This document shows positions 23,850 to 31,749 of a stretch of DNA of 33,493 nt, in pieces. Every line of letters starts with the position of its first letter. Within the stretch, counting starts at the first letter, position 1. The DNA lies in contig NZ_JAHFPY010000022.1 of the NCBI RefSeq assembly GCF_023266535.1, forward strand, positions 1-33,493. The letters are read 5' to 3'. The translations under genes and the position numbers were made by a program. Below the pieces are notes generated by a model, which was given only the letters and a program-made list of their open reading frames with translations, made no database searches and was not told where the DNA came from. This DNA is from Sphingomonas sp. GTDB lineage: Bacteria; Pseudomonadota; Alphaproteobacteria; Sphingomonadales; Sphingomonadaceae.

Positions 23850-24701
23850 ATGCAAATCATTAGAAGGTTAAGCGATTTGTCTCCAGCCCTTTCCCCTTGG
23901 AGAGCGGCAGGTGAAAAATTGGCATTGGTGCCGACCATGGGCGCTTTGCACGCCGGGCACCTGGCCCTGGTCGAAGCGGCAAGGGCCAAGGCCGACCGAG
24001 TAATCGCATCGATTTTCGTCAATCCGCTGCAATTCAATGACCCCAATGACCTGGCGCGCTACCCGCGGCAGGAAGTGGCGGATGCGGCCAAGTTGGAGCA
24101 GGCCGGCTGCAACCTGTTGTGGCTGCCGACCGCCGAGCAACTCTATCCGGCCGGATTTGCGACGACAGTCAGCGTCGCGGGGGTGAGCGACCGCTGGGAA
24201 GGCGAGCATCGGCCGGGCCATTTCGATGGCGTGGCGACGGTGGTCAGCAAGCTGTTCATCGCCGCCCTGCCCGACATCGCAGTTTTCGGCGAAAAGGACT
24301 GGCAGCAGCTGGCGGTCATTCGCCGGATGACCGCCGACCTGGACCTACCGATCGAGATCTTCGGCCATCCGACCATCCGCGAGGCGGACGGGCTGGCGAT
24401 GTCGTCGCGCAACGCGCTGCTGAGCGCGGAGGACAGGGGGAAGGCCCCGGCGCTCCATCGGCTCATGAACGAGCTGGCTGCCGCCATTGCCGGCGGCGGC
24501 GAGCCGGCGGCGGAGACCGAGCGAATGACCGGCCGGCTTGAAGCGGCCGGCTTCGGACCGGTCGATTATGTCGCTTATGTCGATGGCGACAGCCTCGAGC
24601 CGCTCGAACGCTTTCAGGAAAATGGCCGCTTGCTCGCCGCGGTCTTCCTCGGGACGGTCCGATTGATCGATAACATTAGTGTCATTTCGGACACAGTTTG
24701 A
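23850..24701 (+). CDS. panC: pantoate--beta-alanine ligase
   Basis: A 283-aa pantothenate synthetase that joins pantoate and beta-alanine using ATP. Family motifs are visible: VPTMGALHAGHLALVEAAR (HxGH nucleotide-binding motif), SIFVNPLQFN, RYPRQ, the FGEKDWQQLAVIRRM loop (KDxQQ) and READGLAMSSRNALLS (KMSKS-like). The frame is open to an upstream ATG at 23784, but the conserved protein starts MQIIRRLSDLSPAL, so ATG 23850 is used. It is preceded by GAAGGCCGGAA. Vitamin B5 and coenzyme A pathway. panB is not in the window. Confidence 0.95.
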   Translation: MQIIRRLSDLSPALSPWRAAGEKLALVPTMGALHAGHLALVEAARAKADRVIASIFVNPLQFNDPNDLARYPRQEVADAAKLEQAGCNLLWLPTAEQLYPAGFATTVSVAGVSDRWEGEHRPGHFDGVATVVSKLFIAALPDIAVFGEKDWQQLAVIRRMTADLDLPIEIFGHPTIREADGLAMSSRNALLSAEDRGKAPALHRLMNELAAAIAGGGEPAAETERMTGRLEAAGFGPVDYVAYVDGDSLEPLERFQENGRLLAAVFLGTVRLIDNISVISDTV

Positions 24702-24720
24702 ATTTCAAGGTCATTACGGC

Positions 24721-24729
24721 GTTAACCAT
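24721..24729 (+). promoter_or_regulatory. possible CtrA half-site upstream of the Sel1-like gene
   Basis: GTTAACCAT fits the TTAACCAT half-site bound by the alphaproteobacterial cell-cycle regulator CtrA. It lies 56 nt before the ATG at 24785. A single half-site this short can occur by chance. Confidence 0.25.
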
Positions 24730-24784
24730 TTTTTCGTCCCTTCGGCGCGAACCTCGCCGTCAGACAAGGAACAGGGGACGTTTC

Positions 24785-25090
24785 ATGGCCGCAATTAGTC
24801 AGAAGAGTGCCGACTTCTTCCTCCGCACGCGCATGGCGGAAGCAGAGGCTGGCAGCGTCGAGGCGCTTTACGAACTTGGAGTCACATTTTCGACCGGTCG
24901 CGGTGGCATCCCCGTCGACCTGATCGAGGCTCACAAATGGTTCAACCTGGCCGCACTTTCGGGCGACACCCGCAGCCAGGCCTGCCGCGCCGAAATCTCG
25001 ATCGAGATGACCGCGCGCGAGATCGCCGAAGCGCAGCGCCAAGCGCGCGCTTGGCTCGGCCATAGCAGCACGCACCGTCACGCCGCGTAG
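24785..25090 (+). CDS. small Sel1-like repeat protein
   Basis: A 101-aa cytoplasmic-looking protein. After a basic N-terminus (SADFFLRTRMAE) it has one to one-and-a-half Sel1/TPR-like units: AEAGSVEALYELGVTFSTGRGGIPVDLIEAHKWFNLAALSGD, where the A..G...A.Y.LG...S.G.G...D...A..W...AA..G spacing is diagnostic. The C-terminal helix is charged (MTAREIAEAQRQARAW), also typical. Function is probably protein-protein interaction, and the partner is unknown. An in-frame upstream start exists near 24698, but AGGGGACG just before ATG 24785 decides the start. It is convergent with pal. Confidence 0.8.
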   Translation: MAAISQKSADFFLRTRMAEAEAGSVEALYELGVTFSTGRGGIPVDLIEAHKWFNLAALSGDTRSQACRAEISIEMTAREIAEAQRQARAWLGHSSTHRHAA

Positions 25091-25098
25091 TTGGCCGA

Positions 25099-25125
25099 AC
25101 CCGACACGCGTGAAGCGTGCCGGGT
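25099..25125. terminator. hairpin between convergent Sel1-like gene and pal
   Basis: ACCCGACACGC and GCGTGCCGGGT (25099-25109 and 25115-25125) form an 11-position stem with one mismatch around GTGAA. It lies exactly in the 47-nt gap of a convergent pair, so it may serve both strands. No strong U-tract is seen. Confidence 0.5.
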
Positions 25126-25137
25126 CTCCGGCTCAGC

Positions 25138-25656
25138 TCAGCGGATAATCACCGTCACGGCGCGGCGATTCTGCGCCCAGGCCTCCTCGTTGGAACCGGT
25201 CGCCACCGGCCGTTCCTTGCCCCAGCTGGTCACCACCAGCCGCGACGTCGGCACCCCCTGCGAAACCATATAATCGCGCACGGCATTGGCGCGCCGCTCG
25301 CCCAGCGCCTGGTTATACTCGCGTGTTCCCCGCTCGTCGCAATGCCCTTCGATCGAAGCGCGCACATTTGGCGTGGCGAGCAACCAGCGCGCCTGCGCTG
25401 CCAGGGTCGTCTGCGTCGCCTGGTCGAGCGAATATTCGTCGGTCCCGAAATAGACGGTGTCGGAGCCGGCCTTGGCGACCAGGTCGGCCTGCAGCTGCGG
25501 CAGTTCGACCACCTCGAGGCTGTTGGGATCGGTCGAATTGGAGTTGACCGGGGCAACCGGCGGTTCGGTCGTCGCGGCCGGCGGCGGGGTGCGCTTGGCA
25601 CAGCCGCCGATGGCCAGGGCCAACGCGGTCATGCCGATCAAAACAGTCTTGTTCAT
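25138..25656 (-). CDS. pal: peptidoglycan-associated lipoprotein Pal
   Basis: A 172-aa outer-membrane lipoprotein of the Tol-Pal system. The lipobox is IGGC (Cys19). A Pro/Ala/Thr-rich linker (about 22-45) follows, then an OmpA-like peptidoglycan-binding domain: VYFGTDEYSLDQ, ASIEGHCDERGTREYNQALGERRANAVRDYM and RAVTVIIR. The start is decided by AAGGAGT (25661-25667) upstream of ATG 25656. An in-frame GTG two codons earlier is less likely. It is the last gene of the ybgC-tolQRAB-pal operon, 40 nt after tolB. Pal anchors the outer membrane to peptidoglycan and is moved by TolA and TolB at the septum. Confidence 0.96.
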   Translation of the reverse strand: MNKTVLIGMTALALAIGGCAKRTPPPAATTEPPVAPVNSNSTDPNSLEVVELPQLQADLVAKAGSDTVYFGTDEYSLDQATQTTLAAQARWLLATPNVRASIEGHCDERGTREYNQALGERRANAVRDYMVSQGVPTSRLVVTSWGKERPVATGSNEEAWAQNRRAVTVIIR

Positions 25657-25696
25657 TTCCACTCCTTGGTTCTTCTCGATAAAATCTCGAAACGGC

Positions 25697-26992
25697 TCAG
25701 TTGTTCAACGGCGACCAGCTGGGATCCGATCCACCGACCGGTGTCGGCATCAGCCGGGCCGCGCCGCCTTCGACCGGCACGGCGTAGAGCCGAGCCGCGC
25801 CTGCACCCTGGGGCGTGCGATGGAACATCACGAACTGGCCGTTGGGCGCCCAGCTCGGGCCTTCGTCCTGCCAGCCGTCGGTGAGGATCTTCTCGCCGCC
25901 GCCGGAGGGCGACATCACGCCGATGCGGAACGGGCCGGCGATCTTGGTGAAGGCGATGAAGTTGCCGGTCGGGCTCCAGTCGGGCGAGGCGTAGCGCCCG
26001 CCGCCGAAGCTGATCCGGCGCTGGCCGGAGCCGTCGGCGTCCATCACATAAAGCTGCTGGGTGCCCGAACGGTCGCTTTCGAACACGATGCGGCGCCCGT
26101 CGGGCGAGTAGCTAGGTGAGGTGTCGGCGCCCGGCGTGGCGGTCAGCCGGCGTGGCGATCCGCCGCTCGACGAGACAGCATAGATGTCGGTGTTGCCATT
26201 CTCGGCCATCGAGAAAACGACGTCGCGGCCGTCCGGCGAAAAGCGCGGCGCGAAAGTGATGTGGTCGCCGGGGATCAGCAGCCGCTCCTGGCCGCTGGCA
26301 ACGTCGTAGAGCAGCACGCGAGGCCTGCGGCCGATGTAGCTGACATAGACCAGCCGGTCGCCGCGGGGTGAGAAACGCGGCGTGACGACGGTATTTCGGC
26401 CGATCGTCAGGTAACGGTGGTTGCTGCCGTCCGAATCCATCAGCGCAACGCGCTTCTGGCGATTATTCTTGGGGCCGGTATCGGCAACGTAGACGATGCG
26501 GGTGTCGAGGAAGGGCTGCTGCCCCGACAGGCGCGAATAGACGAGGTCGGCACATTTGTGTGCGGCGCGGCGCCAGTCGGCGGCGGTGACGGCAAACCCC
26601 TGGTGGGTCAGTTCGCGCCCGGCGGTGACATCGTGGAGATAGCAGGCGAGCGTGATCCGGCCATCGGGCCGCGGTTCGATATAGCCGGAGACCAGCGCCG
26701 CCACGCCGGCGTTGCGCCAGCTGGGATAGGCCGGATTGCCCGCTTCCTCGACCGCGTAGGAGGGCAGGCCGCTTGGCCCCAGCGGGGTAAAAATGCCGGT
26801 CGAGCGCAGGTCGGACGCGATCACTTCGGCCACCTGTCGGCCGATCACATCGCCCGGCATCACCGGAACGGCGACGGAAGTGCTTGTCCGGACGCTTCCG
26901 CCGACAACTTCCGGTGGTTCTTCCTGGGCCTGCGATAGGGCGGCCGTGGAAAGTCCCAGTGACAGGCAAACAAGCGCAAGCTTCTTGATCAT
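25697..26992 (-). CDS. tolB: Tol-Pal system translocation protein TolB
   Basis: A 431-aa periplasmic protein. It has a Sec signal (MIKKLALVCLSLGLSTAALSQA). The N-terminal D1/D2 domain (about 25-180) is VGRQVAEVIASDLRSTGIF-like, with the YIEPRPDGRITLACYLHDV segment. A six-bladed beta-propeller follows, with repeats of the type FSPDGRDVVFSMAENGNTDIY and YSPDGRRIVFESDRSGTQQLY. TolB binds Pal and the TolA C-terminus. The ATG at 26992 overlaps the tolA stop by 4 nt (ATGA). An upstream in-frame start at 27028 lies inside tolA and is not used. Confidence 0.96.
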   Translation of the reverse strand: MIKKLALVCLSLGLSTAALSQAQEEPPEVVGGSVRTSTSVAVPVMPGDVIGRQVAEVIASDLRSTGIFTPLGPSGLPSYAVEEAGNPAYPSWRNAGVAALVSGYIEPRPDGRITLACYLHDVTAGRELTHQGFAVTAADWRRAAHKCADLVYSRLSGQQPFLDTRIVYVADTGPKNNRQKRVALMDSDGSNHRYLTIGRNTVVTPRFSPRGDRLVYVSYIGRRPRVLLYDVASGQERLLIPGDHITFAPRFSPDGRDVVFSMAENGNTDIYAVSSSGGSPRRLTATPGADTSPSYSPDGRRIVFESDRSGTQQLYVMDADGSGQRRISFGGGRYASPDWSPTGNFIAFTKIAGPFRIGVMSPSGGGEKILTDGWQDEGPSWAPNGQFVMFHRTPQGAGAARLYAVPVEGGAARLMPTPVGGSDPSWSPLNN

Positions 26993-27732
26993 TTTTTCAC
27001 CCTGTATCTTAGAGTGGTTTCCTTCCAACCGCCGTCATCGGTGTCGTAGAGTTCGGCTGGAAGACGGAATGGCGAACAGTCGGCGAAGATACGCCGCACC
27101 TGGTCGTCCAGTAGGTCGCCATATTGGGCTCGTAGATCAGACGGGCCAGACATCGAGGAGATCTGAGGGGGACGGGCGAGGCGCCCGGCGCGCGTCAGAT
27201 AAAGCTTGAGGTAAATCTGAATTTGATCCGCGCCTTCCCCAAGGAACGGCTGGCGATCCGCACAGGGCTGGACCTGGCGCGCAATGGAAGCCGCCACGCT
27301 GGCCCTGGCGGCGGTGCTGAAAGTGGGCGCTGCAGGCTTGGCGGGGCCGTCGCGGGGGCCAAGGTCGTCACTCTCAACGCCTTTCAGGAAATCAGATCCG
27401 ATCCGCGAGGCGCGTGGCGCCGGTCTGGCCGGCCGGACCGGTTGCGGCTTTGCCGGCGCGATGCTCGGCTGGGGCGCGGGCTGGATGACCGGCACGGGTT
27501 CGACCGGCTCGGCCTCGCCGATTTCCGGTGCCTGGCTTGGCGGAGGCGGGACCGCGATCGCCTGTGGCGCGGCGGAGGTCTGGCCGACATCCTCGACGAA
27601 TTCCACGTCCATCGCCGGCGGCTCGGGGATGCTGACGACATGGGCAAGGCTCAGCGACAGGGCGCCGATCAGCACGACGTGGAACAGCAGGGCCGCTCCC
27701 GTCCCGGTCCACTCGGCGCGATCCAGCCTCAT
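26989..27732 (-). CDS. tolA: TolA-like energy-transducing protein, short form
   Basis: A 247-aa protein. One N-terminal membrane helix (about 12-33, GAALLFHVVLIGALSLSLAHVV) includes the His that in TolA/TonB contacts the TolQR proton channel. A Pro/Ala-rich linker (about 50-110) takes the place of the long helical domain II of E. coli TolA. The C-terminal domain (about 140-247) contains ADQIQIYLKLYLTRAGRLARPP and resembles the TolA/TonB C-terminal fold. Two cysteines (about 157 and 218) may pair. Identity rests mainly on position between tolR and tolB. Overlaps of 4 nt on both sides show tight coupling. Confidence 0.88.
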   Translation of the reverse strand: MRLDRAEWTGTGAALLFHVVLIGALSLSLAHVVSIPEPPAMDVEFVEDVGQTSAAPQAIAVPPPPSQAPEIGEAEPVEPVPVIQPAPQPSIAPAKPQPVRPARPAPRASRIGSDFLKGVESDDLGPRDGPAKPAAPTFSTAARASVAASIARQVQPCADRQPFLGEGADQIQIYLKLYLTRAGRLARPPQISSMSGPSDLRAQYGDLLDDQVRRIFADCSPFRLPAELYDTDDGGWKETTLRYRVKK

Positions 27733-28172
27733 GGCTGCTGCTCCGGCCCGACTGACACCAGCGCGACGCGGTTCAATCCGGCGCGGTTGAGCTCGCCCAT
27801 CACCCGCATCACCCGGCCATAGTCGAGCGTGCGATCGGCCCTTAGATAGATCCTTCGGCCCTCGGGCGGCTGCGGCTGGGCGGCGATATTGGCCAGTGTT
27901 CGCGCCAGCTCGGCATCGACGACCGGCGCATCGTCGATGGTGATCCGGCCATTGCGGTCCATCGCGATCTGGACCGGCTTGGCCTGCTGGTCGAGCGCTC
28001 CGGCGCGGCTTTCGGGCAAGTCGATCGGAACGCCCGCGACCAGCAATGGGGCGGTCACCATGAAGATGATCAACAGCACCAGCATGACGTCGACCAGCGG
28101 CGTCACGTTGATCTCCGACATTGGCGCGCGGCGGCGACCGTGGCGGGAGGAGGAGGGGAGATTGGCGCCCAT
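27729..28172 (-). CDS. tolR: TolR/ExbD-family proton-channel subunit
   Basis: A 147-aa inner-membrane protein. After a basic N-terminus (SSSRHGRRRAPMSEINVTP) comes the single ExbD/TolR membrane helix VDVMLVLLIIFMVTAPLLV, with the catalytic proton-carrying Asp in PLVDVMLVLL. The periplasmic part (about 50-147) includes PVQIAMDRNGRITID and RIYLRADRTLDYGRVMRVMG. It starts within the tolQ stop (TGATG, 1-nt overlap) and overlaps tolA by 4 nt. With TolQ it uses the proton gradient to drive TolA. Confidence 0.95.
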   Translation of the reverse strand: MGANLPSSSRHGRRRAPMSEINVTPLVDVMLVLLIIFMVTAPLLVAGVPIDLPESRAGALDQQAKPVQIAMDRNGRITIDDAPVVDAELARTLANIAAQPQPPEGRRIYLRADRTLDYGRVMRVMGELNRAGLNRVALVSVGPEQQP

Positions 28173-28873
28173 CAGTGACCCGAGGCGACCTCCACTTCGA
28201 GTTCGCGGCTCAGGGTGGCGTGGAAGCGGTCGGCGAAGCGGTCGAGCCGCGCCTCAAGCCGGTCGAGGCCGTGGGTCAGCCGGTTATAGGCGATCACCGC
28301 CGGAATGGCGGCGAACAGGCCGATCGCAGTCGCGAACAGCGCCTCGGCGATGCCCGGCGCGACCACCGCCAGCGACGTATTGTTGGCCCCGGCGATGGCG
28401 GTGAAGCTCCTCATGATGCCCCACACGGTGCCGAACAGGCCGACGAAGGGAGCGACCGAGCCGACCGTGGCGAGGATGTTGAGCCGGTCGGACAGGCGAT
28501 CGAGCTCTGAGGCAACCGCTGCATTCATCCGGCTGGCGAGCCGTTCGCGGGTGCCGGCCCGGTCGACCTGCGCGGTCTTGGTCGAGCGGCGCCATTCGTC
28601 CATCGCCGCCGACATCACCGCGGTAATCGGCAGCTTGTCGCCGCTCCGGCTGCTGTGGAAGGCATCGATGTCGCTGGTCGCCCAGAAGTCGCGCTCGAAC
28701 TGCTCGGTCTGGCGGTTGATGCTCTTGAGGCGGATCGAATGGGTGAAGATGATCGCCCAGGTCCAGATGCTGGCCAGCAGCAAGCCGATCATCACGATTT
28801 TGACCACCACATCGGCCTGCAGGAACAGGTTCAACGGGCTCATCAGGTCGGCGGAAGCTTGCATGGTCGGCAT
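28172..28873 (-). CDS. tolQ: TolQ/ExbB-family proton-channel subunit
   Basis: A 233-aa inner-membrane protein with three helices: about 18-40 (VVVKIVMIGLLLASIWTWAIIF), about 135-155 (ILATVGSVAPFVGLFGTVWGIM) and about 170-195. The second carries the TolQ/ExbB signature GSVAPFVGLFGTVWGIM. The long cytoplasmic loop lies between helices 1 and 2, as in the family. The start is placed at ATG 28873, which overlaps the ybgC stop by one base (TGATG) and has AAGGA about 7 nt upstream. An in-frame TTG one codon earlier is less likely. The same TGATG junction joins tolQ to tolR. Confidence 0.95.
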   Translation of the reverse strand: MPTMQASADLMSPLNLFLQADVVVKIVMIGLLLASIWTWAIIFTHSIRLKSINRQTEQFERDFWATSDIDAFHSSRSGDKLPITAVMSAAMDEWRRSTKTAQVDRAGTRERLASRMNAAVASELDRLSDRLNILATVGSVAPFVGLFGTVWGIMRSFTAIAGANNTSLAVVAPGIAEALFATAIGLFAAIPAVIAYNRLTHGLDRLEARLDRFADRFHATLSRELEVEVASGH

Positions 28874-29343
28874 CAAATTCCTTCTTGTTCAATCGCTTTG
28901 AAACGCTCGATCCATTCCGCCGGTTGGCGACGGGGGCGGCCTTCAGGGGTAAGGAAGGCCGCCGTCACCGTCGCCTCCGCCAAAACTTCCCCGCCGCGCA
29001 TGACTCGTTGATGAATGGAGCAAGACGCAGTGCGAACGAACGTCACCCGGCTGATAACCAGCAACTCGTCATCGAGTTTCGCCGATTTGCGCCATTTGAT
29101 GTCCATTTCGCTGACCGCATAGGCGCCTTCGCCGGCATCGATCGCGGCGCGCTGGTCGATCCCGGCGGCCCTCAGCATGTCCGACCGGGCCCGCTCGAAG
29201 AAGCGCAGATAATTGGCGTGGTAGACGATCCCGGCGGTGTCGGTGTCCTCAAAATAGACGGTCAGCGCGAAGCGATGCTCAGCGCCGACGAATCCGCCGC
29301 GATAGGGTTGGTCAAAAGGGGAGGAATCCATCGATCTACGCAT
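28873..29343 (-). CDS. ybgC: tol-pal system-associated acyl-CoA thioesterase YbgC
   Basis: A 156-aa hotdog-fold thioesterase. The diagnostic YFEDTDTAGIVYHANYLRFFERARSD (catalytic Asp in DTDxxGxVYHxxY) lies at about residues 30-55, and MRGGEVLAEATVTAAFLTPEGRPRR lies near the C-terminus. YbgC is the usual first gene of the tol-pal operon, and its membrane-lipid role is only partly known. The start could be ATG 29343 or ATG 29331 (MDSSPFDQPYRGG). Neither has a strong ribosome-binding site. TTAACCA, a possible CtrA half-site, lies just upstream (29344-29350). Confidence 0.93.
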   Translation of the reverse strand: MRRSMDSSPFDQPYRGGFVGAEHRFALTVYFEDTDTAGIVYHANYLRFFERARSDMLRAAGIDQRAAIDAGEGAYAVSEMDIKWRKSAKLDDELLVISRVTFVRTASCSIHQRVMRGGEVLAEATVTAAFLTPEGRPRRQPAEWIERFKAIEQEGI

Positions 29344-29392
29344 TAACCAAGCCGGGAGTCCGGCGGCAACCCTTGGGCTGTGAAAAGTGCCC

Positions 29393-30520
29393 CTAGCGCG
29401 CCACTCCGCGGGCCGATCTTGCCACGCTTAGCGCCTCGACCTCGCGGACAAGGTCGCCTTGCGGTGCGCTGATGTCGGCGAGGTGCATGCCCCAGCCAGG
29501 AATGAAGAAACCGAGCGCGCCGACTTCGCCGCCGACACGGTCGGTGCGCATGTCCTTGGGGTCGGCATTGGTGCGGATCGACAGATAGCCGCGCTGCCCT
29601 TCGTTAACGCAGCGGCCGGATACCAGTCCCTCGGTGCGCAGGAAGGGCGAGGGCGGCGGGCCCTCGGTTGACCAGGTAATCGGCCCGCCGGGCACCGGTT
29701 GCTTGCTGAGGGCGAACCAATAGCTGTCGAGTGGTTCCCAGGCAGTCGAGCCGGGGCGCGCCGGGTTGGTGCAGGCGACCGTCATGCCGGCAAGCTCGGA
29801 ATAGCCGAAGATTGCGCCGGGCGGCGGCACATTCTTCTCGCGGTAACTGGTCCAGGTCATGACGCAGCCGGTTTCGCCCGGCCTCGAGCAGACCGGGGTC
29901 GACTTGAACGTCCCGCCGGTAAGCTTGCCCTGCGGCACCAGCACGTTGAAACCGGGGATGATCGCCAGCTTCATCTGCTTGGCGATCGGCCTGCCCTCAA
30001 TCTCTTGCGCGATCAGGGTCTGCAGCATCCAGCTGCCCTGGCTGTGGCCGATCAGGACGAAAGGCCGGCCCTGGTTGTACTTGGCGAGATATTCCTGCCA
30101 GGCAGCTCGGACGTCGCCATAGGCGGTGGCGAATGGCGCCTTATAGTCGGCGCCGGCGGCGACCGCCGAGATCAGGCCGACGGTCATCGAGCGGTAGAGC
30201 GGTGCATAGGTCCGGCAGGCACCGGCAAAGCGCGCGAACTGGACCTCGACCGCGGCCTTTTCCTCGGCTGGCGCCAGGTCGCTGTTGGTGCCGTCATCGC
30301 GGCTGACGGTGGGATAGACGTAGAAGCAGTCAACCGCCGCGTCCTTCACCACTTGCGACTGGCCGGTCGACCCATAGCCGTTGGGGTTGAGCGCGGTGGT
30401 CTTGAGCGGGGTCGAGCAGGTATCGGCCCGGCCCGGCAGGCAAAGCCAGTCGGCGCCGTTCGAATAATCCGGGGCATTTGCCGCGGTGGCGGCCAGCAGG
30501 GCGGCGGCAAGCAACATCAT
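29393..30520 (-). CDS. exported DUF3089 alpha/beta-hydrolase
   Basis: A 375-aa protein with a short Sec signal ([16 protein letters not shown]). The mature N-terminus [15 protein letters not shown] is typical of DUF3089. The alpha/beta-hydrolase nucleophile elbow [12 protein letters not shown] (Gly-His-Ser-Gln-Gly, about residues 157-161) is present, with [14 protein letters not shown] upstream and a C-terminal WGMHLADI that can supply the His. Several cysteine pairs fit a periplasmic location. The substrate is unknown, and family members are annotated as lipase or esterase-like. It overlaps the ruvB stop by 4 nt (30517-30520), so it is in the ruvB transcript although the functions seem unrelated. 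It ends 49 nt before ybgC. Confidence 0.85.
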   Translation of the reverse strand: MMLLAAALLAATAANAPDYSNGADWLCLPGRADTCSTPLKTTALNPNGYGSTGQSQVVKDAAVDCFYVYPTVSRDDGTNSDLAPAEEKAAVEVQFARFAGACRTYAPLYRSMTVGLISAVAAGADYKAPFATAYGDVRAAWQEYLAKYNQGRPFVLIGHSQGSWMLQTLIAQEIEGRPIAKQMKLAIIPGFNVLVPQGKLTGGTFKSTPVCSRPGETGCVMTWTSYREKNVPPPGAIFGYSELAGMTVACTNPARPGSTAWEPLDSYWFALSKQPVPGGPITWSTEGPPPSPFLRTEGLVSGRCVNEGQRGYLSIRTNADPKDMRTDRVGGEVGALGFFIPGWGMHLADISAPQGDLVREVEALSVARSARGVAR

Positions 30521-31557
30521 TTGTCTCCCTGGTCGAACAGGCCGGTCTGGGCGCCCGTGGGCGGCGTCAGGCCCAAATGGGTCCAGCCGCGCCCGTTAAG
30601 GCAGCGCCCTCGTGCCGTGCGGGCGATGAGGCCAAGCTGAATGAGGTAGGGCTCGATCACTTCCTCGAGCGTGTCGCGAGGTTCGGAAAGGCCGGCGGCC
30701 AGCGTTTCGATCCCGACTGGGCCGCCGCCATAGAGGTCGGCGATCATGGTCAAATAGCGCCGGTCCATCGCGTCGAGCCCGAGGGCATCGATTTCGAGCC
30801 GGTCGAGCGCCCGGTCGGCGACCTTCGCGTCGATCGTGTCGGCGCCGGCGGCATGGGCGAAGTCGCGCACCCGGCGCAGCAACCGGCCGGCGATGCGCGG
30901 CGTGCCGCGGCTGCGGCGGGCGATTTCATGCTCGCCTTCCTGCGTGGTCGGGGCGCCAAGCAGGCGGGCGGCGCGGCCGACCACCAGCTCCAGCTCCGCC
31001 GTCGTATAGAAGTTGAGCCGGACCGGGATGCCGAAGCGGTCACGCAGCGGCGTGGTCAGCAGCCCCTGGCGGGTGGTGGCGCCGATCAGGGTGAAGCGCG
31101 GCAGGTCGATCCGCACGGAGCGGGCCGAGGGACCTTCGCCGATCATCAGGTCGAGCGCACGGTCCTCCATCGCCGGATAGAGCACTTCCTCGACCGCTGG
31201 ATTCAAGCGGTGGATCTCGTCGATGAACAGCACGTCGCCGTCCTCGAGATTGGTCAGCAGCGCGGCGAGGTCGCCCGACTTGGCGATGATCGGGCCCGAG
31301 GTGGCGCGAAAGCCGACCCCCATTTCCCGGGCGATGATTCCAGCCAGCGTTGTCTTGCCGAGACCCGGGGGGCCGTGGAACAGCACATGGTCGAGCGCTT
31401 CGCCGCGCGCCTTGGCGGCATGGACGAACACCCGGAGGTTCTCGCGCGCCGCCTGCTGGCCGATGAATTCGTCGAGGCTCTTGGGGCGCAGGGCGGCATC
31501 CGCATCTTCGGCGGTCCGCTCGGGCGTGGTGATGCGGGCGGGATCGGTCGCGCTCAT
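30517..31557 (-). CDS. ruvB: Holliday junction branch migration DNA helicase RuvB
   Basis: A 346-aa AAA+ motor that drives Holliday-junction branch migration with RuvA. Motifs are [12 protein letters not shown], Walker [10 protein letters not shown] (62-70), Walker B DEIH (113-116), sensor/arginine-finger region [18 protein letters not shown], and the C-terminal RuvB winged-helix with [16 protein letters not shown] and [14 protein letters not shown]. The ruvA and ruvC genes that normally precede it are absent. The upstream neighbour is a divergent M19-like gene. Translation initiation probably uses AGG about 4-6 nt before the ATG, which lies inside one arm of a 13-bp inverted repeat (31561-31610). 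Confidence 0.97.
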   Translation of the reverse strand: MSATDPARITTPERTAEDADAALRPKSLDEFIGQQAARENLRVFVHAAKARGEALDHVLFHGPPGLGKTTLAGIIAREMGVGFRATSGPIIAKSGDLAALLTNLEDGDVLFIDEIHRLNPAVEEVLYPAMEDRALDLMIGEGPSARSVRIDLPRFTLIGATTRQGLLTTPLRDRFGIPVRLNFYTTAELELVVGRAARLLGAPTTQEGEHEIARRSRGTPRIAGRLLRRVRDFAHAAGADTIDAKVADRALDRLEIDALGLDAMDRRYLTMIADLYGGGPVGIETLAAGLSEPRDTLEEVIEPYLIQLGLIARTARGRCLNGRGWTHLGLTPPTGAQTGLFDQGDK

Positions 31558-31560
31558 CGT

Positions 31561-31610
31561 CCTAACTTCACAATTTTCATGGAGAAGGCGACCATTTTTG
31601 TGAAGTTAGG
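31561..31610. repeat. 50-bp inverted repeat with 13-bp perfect arms in the ruvB leader
   Basis: CCTAACTTCACAA (31561-31573) and TTGTGAAGTTAGG (31598-31610) are perfect reverse complements separated by 24 nt. The near arm begins 3 nt upstream of the ruvB ATG. On the ruvB transcript it reads ...GAAGTTAGGACG-ATG, so the only Shine-Dalgarno-like AGG lies in the stem. From memory similar 'ctaacttcaca' palindromes are dispersed in sphingomonad genomes. Confidence 0.85.
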
Positions 31611-31749
31611 GCCGCCGCAGCCGCCCCTTGCCGCCGACTGCCGAAATCCCAACCCGCCCATCGCGCCATGTTGCACATTTGTTCGGCTGTAGGACAGTGG
31701 ATTTCGCGCGGCCACCTGCTAGCGTCGGCGCGCACAGGGAGGGCGGGAC

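Noticed and set aside
30478..31692. 404-codon plus-strand frame over ruvB
   Set aside because: It is antisense to a complete ruvB and is a compositional artefact of high GC.
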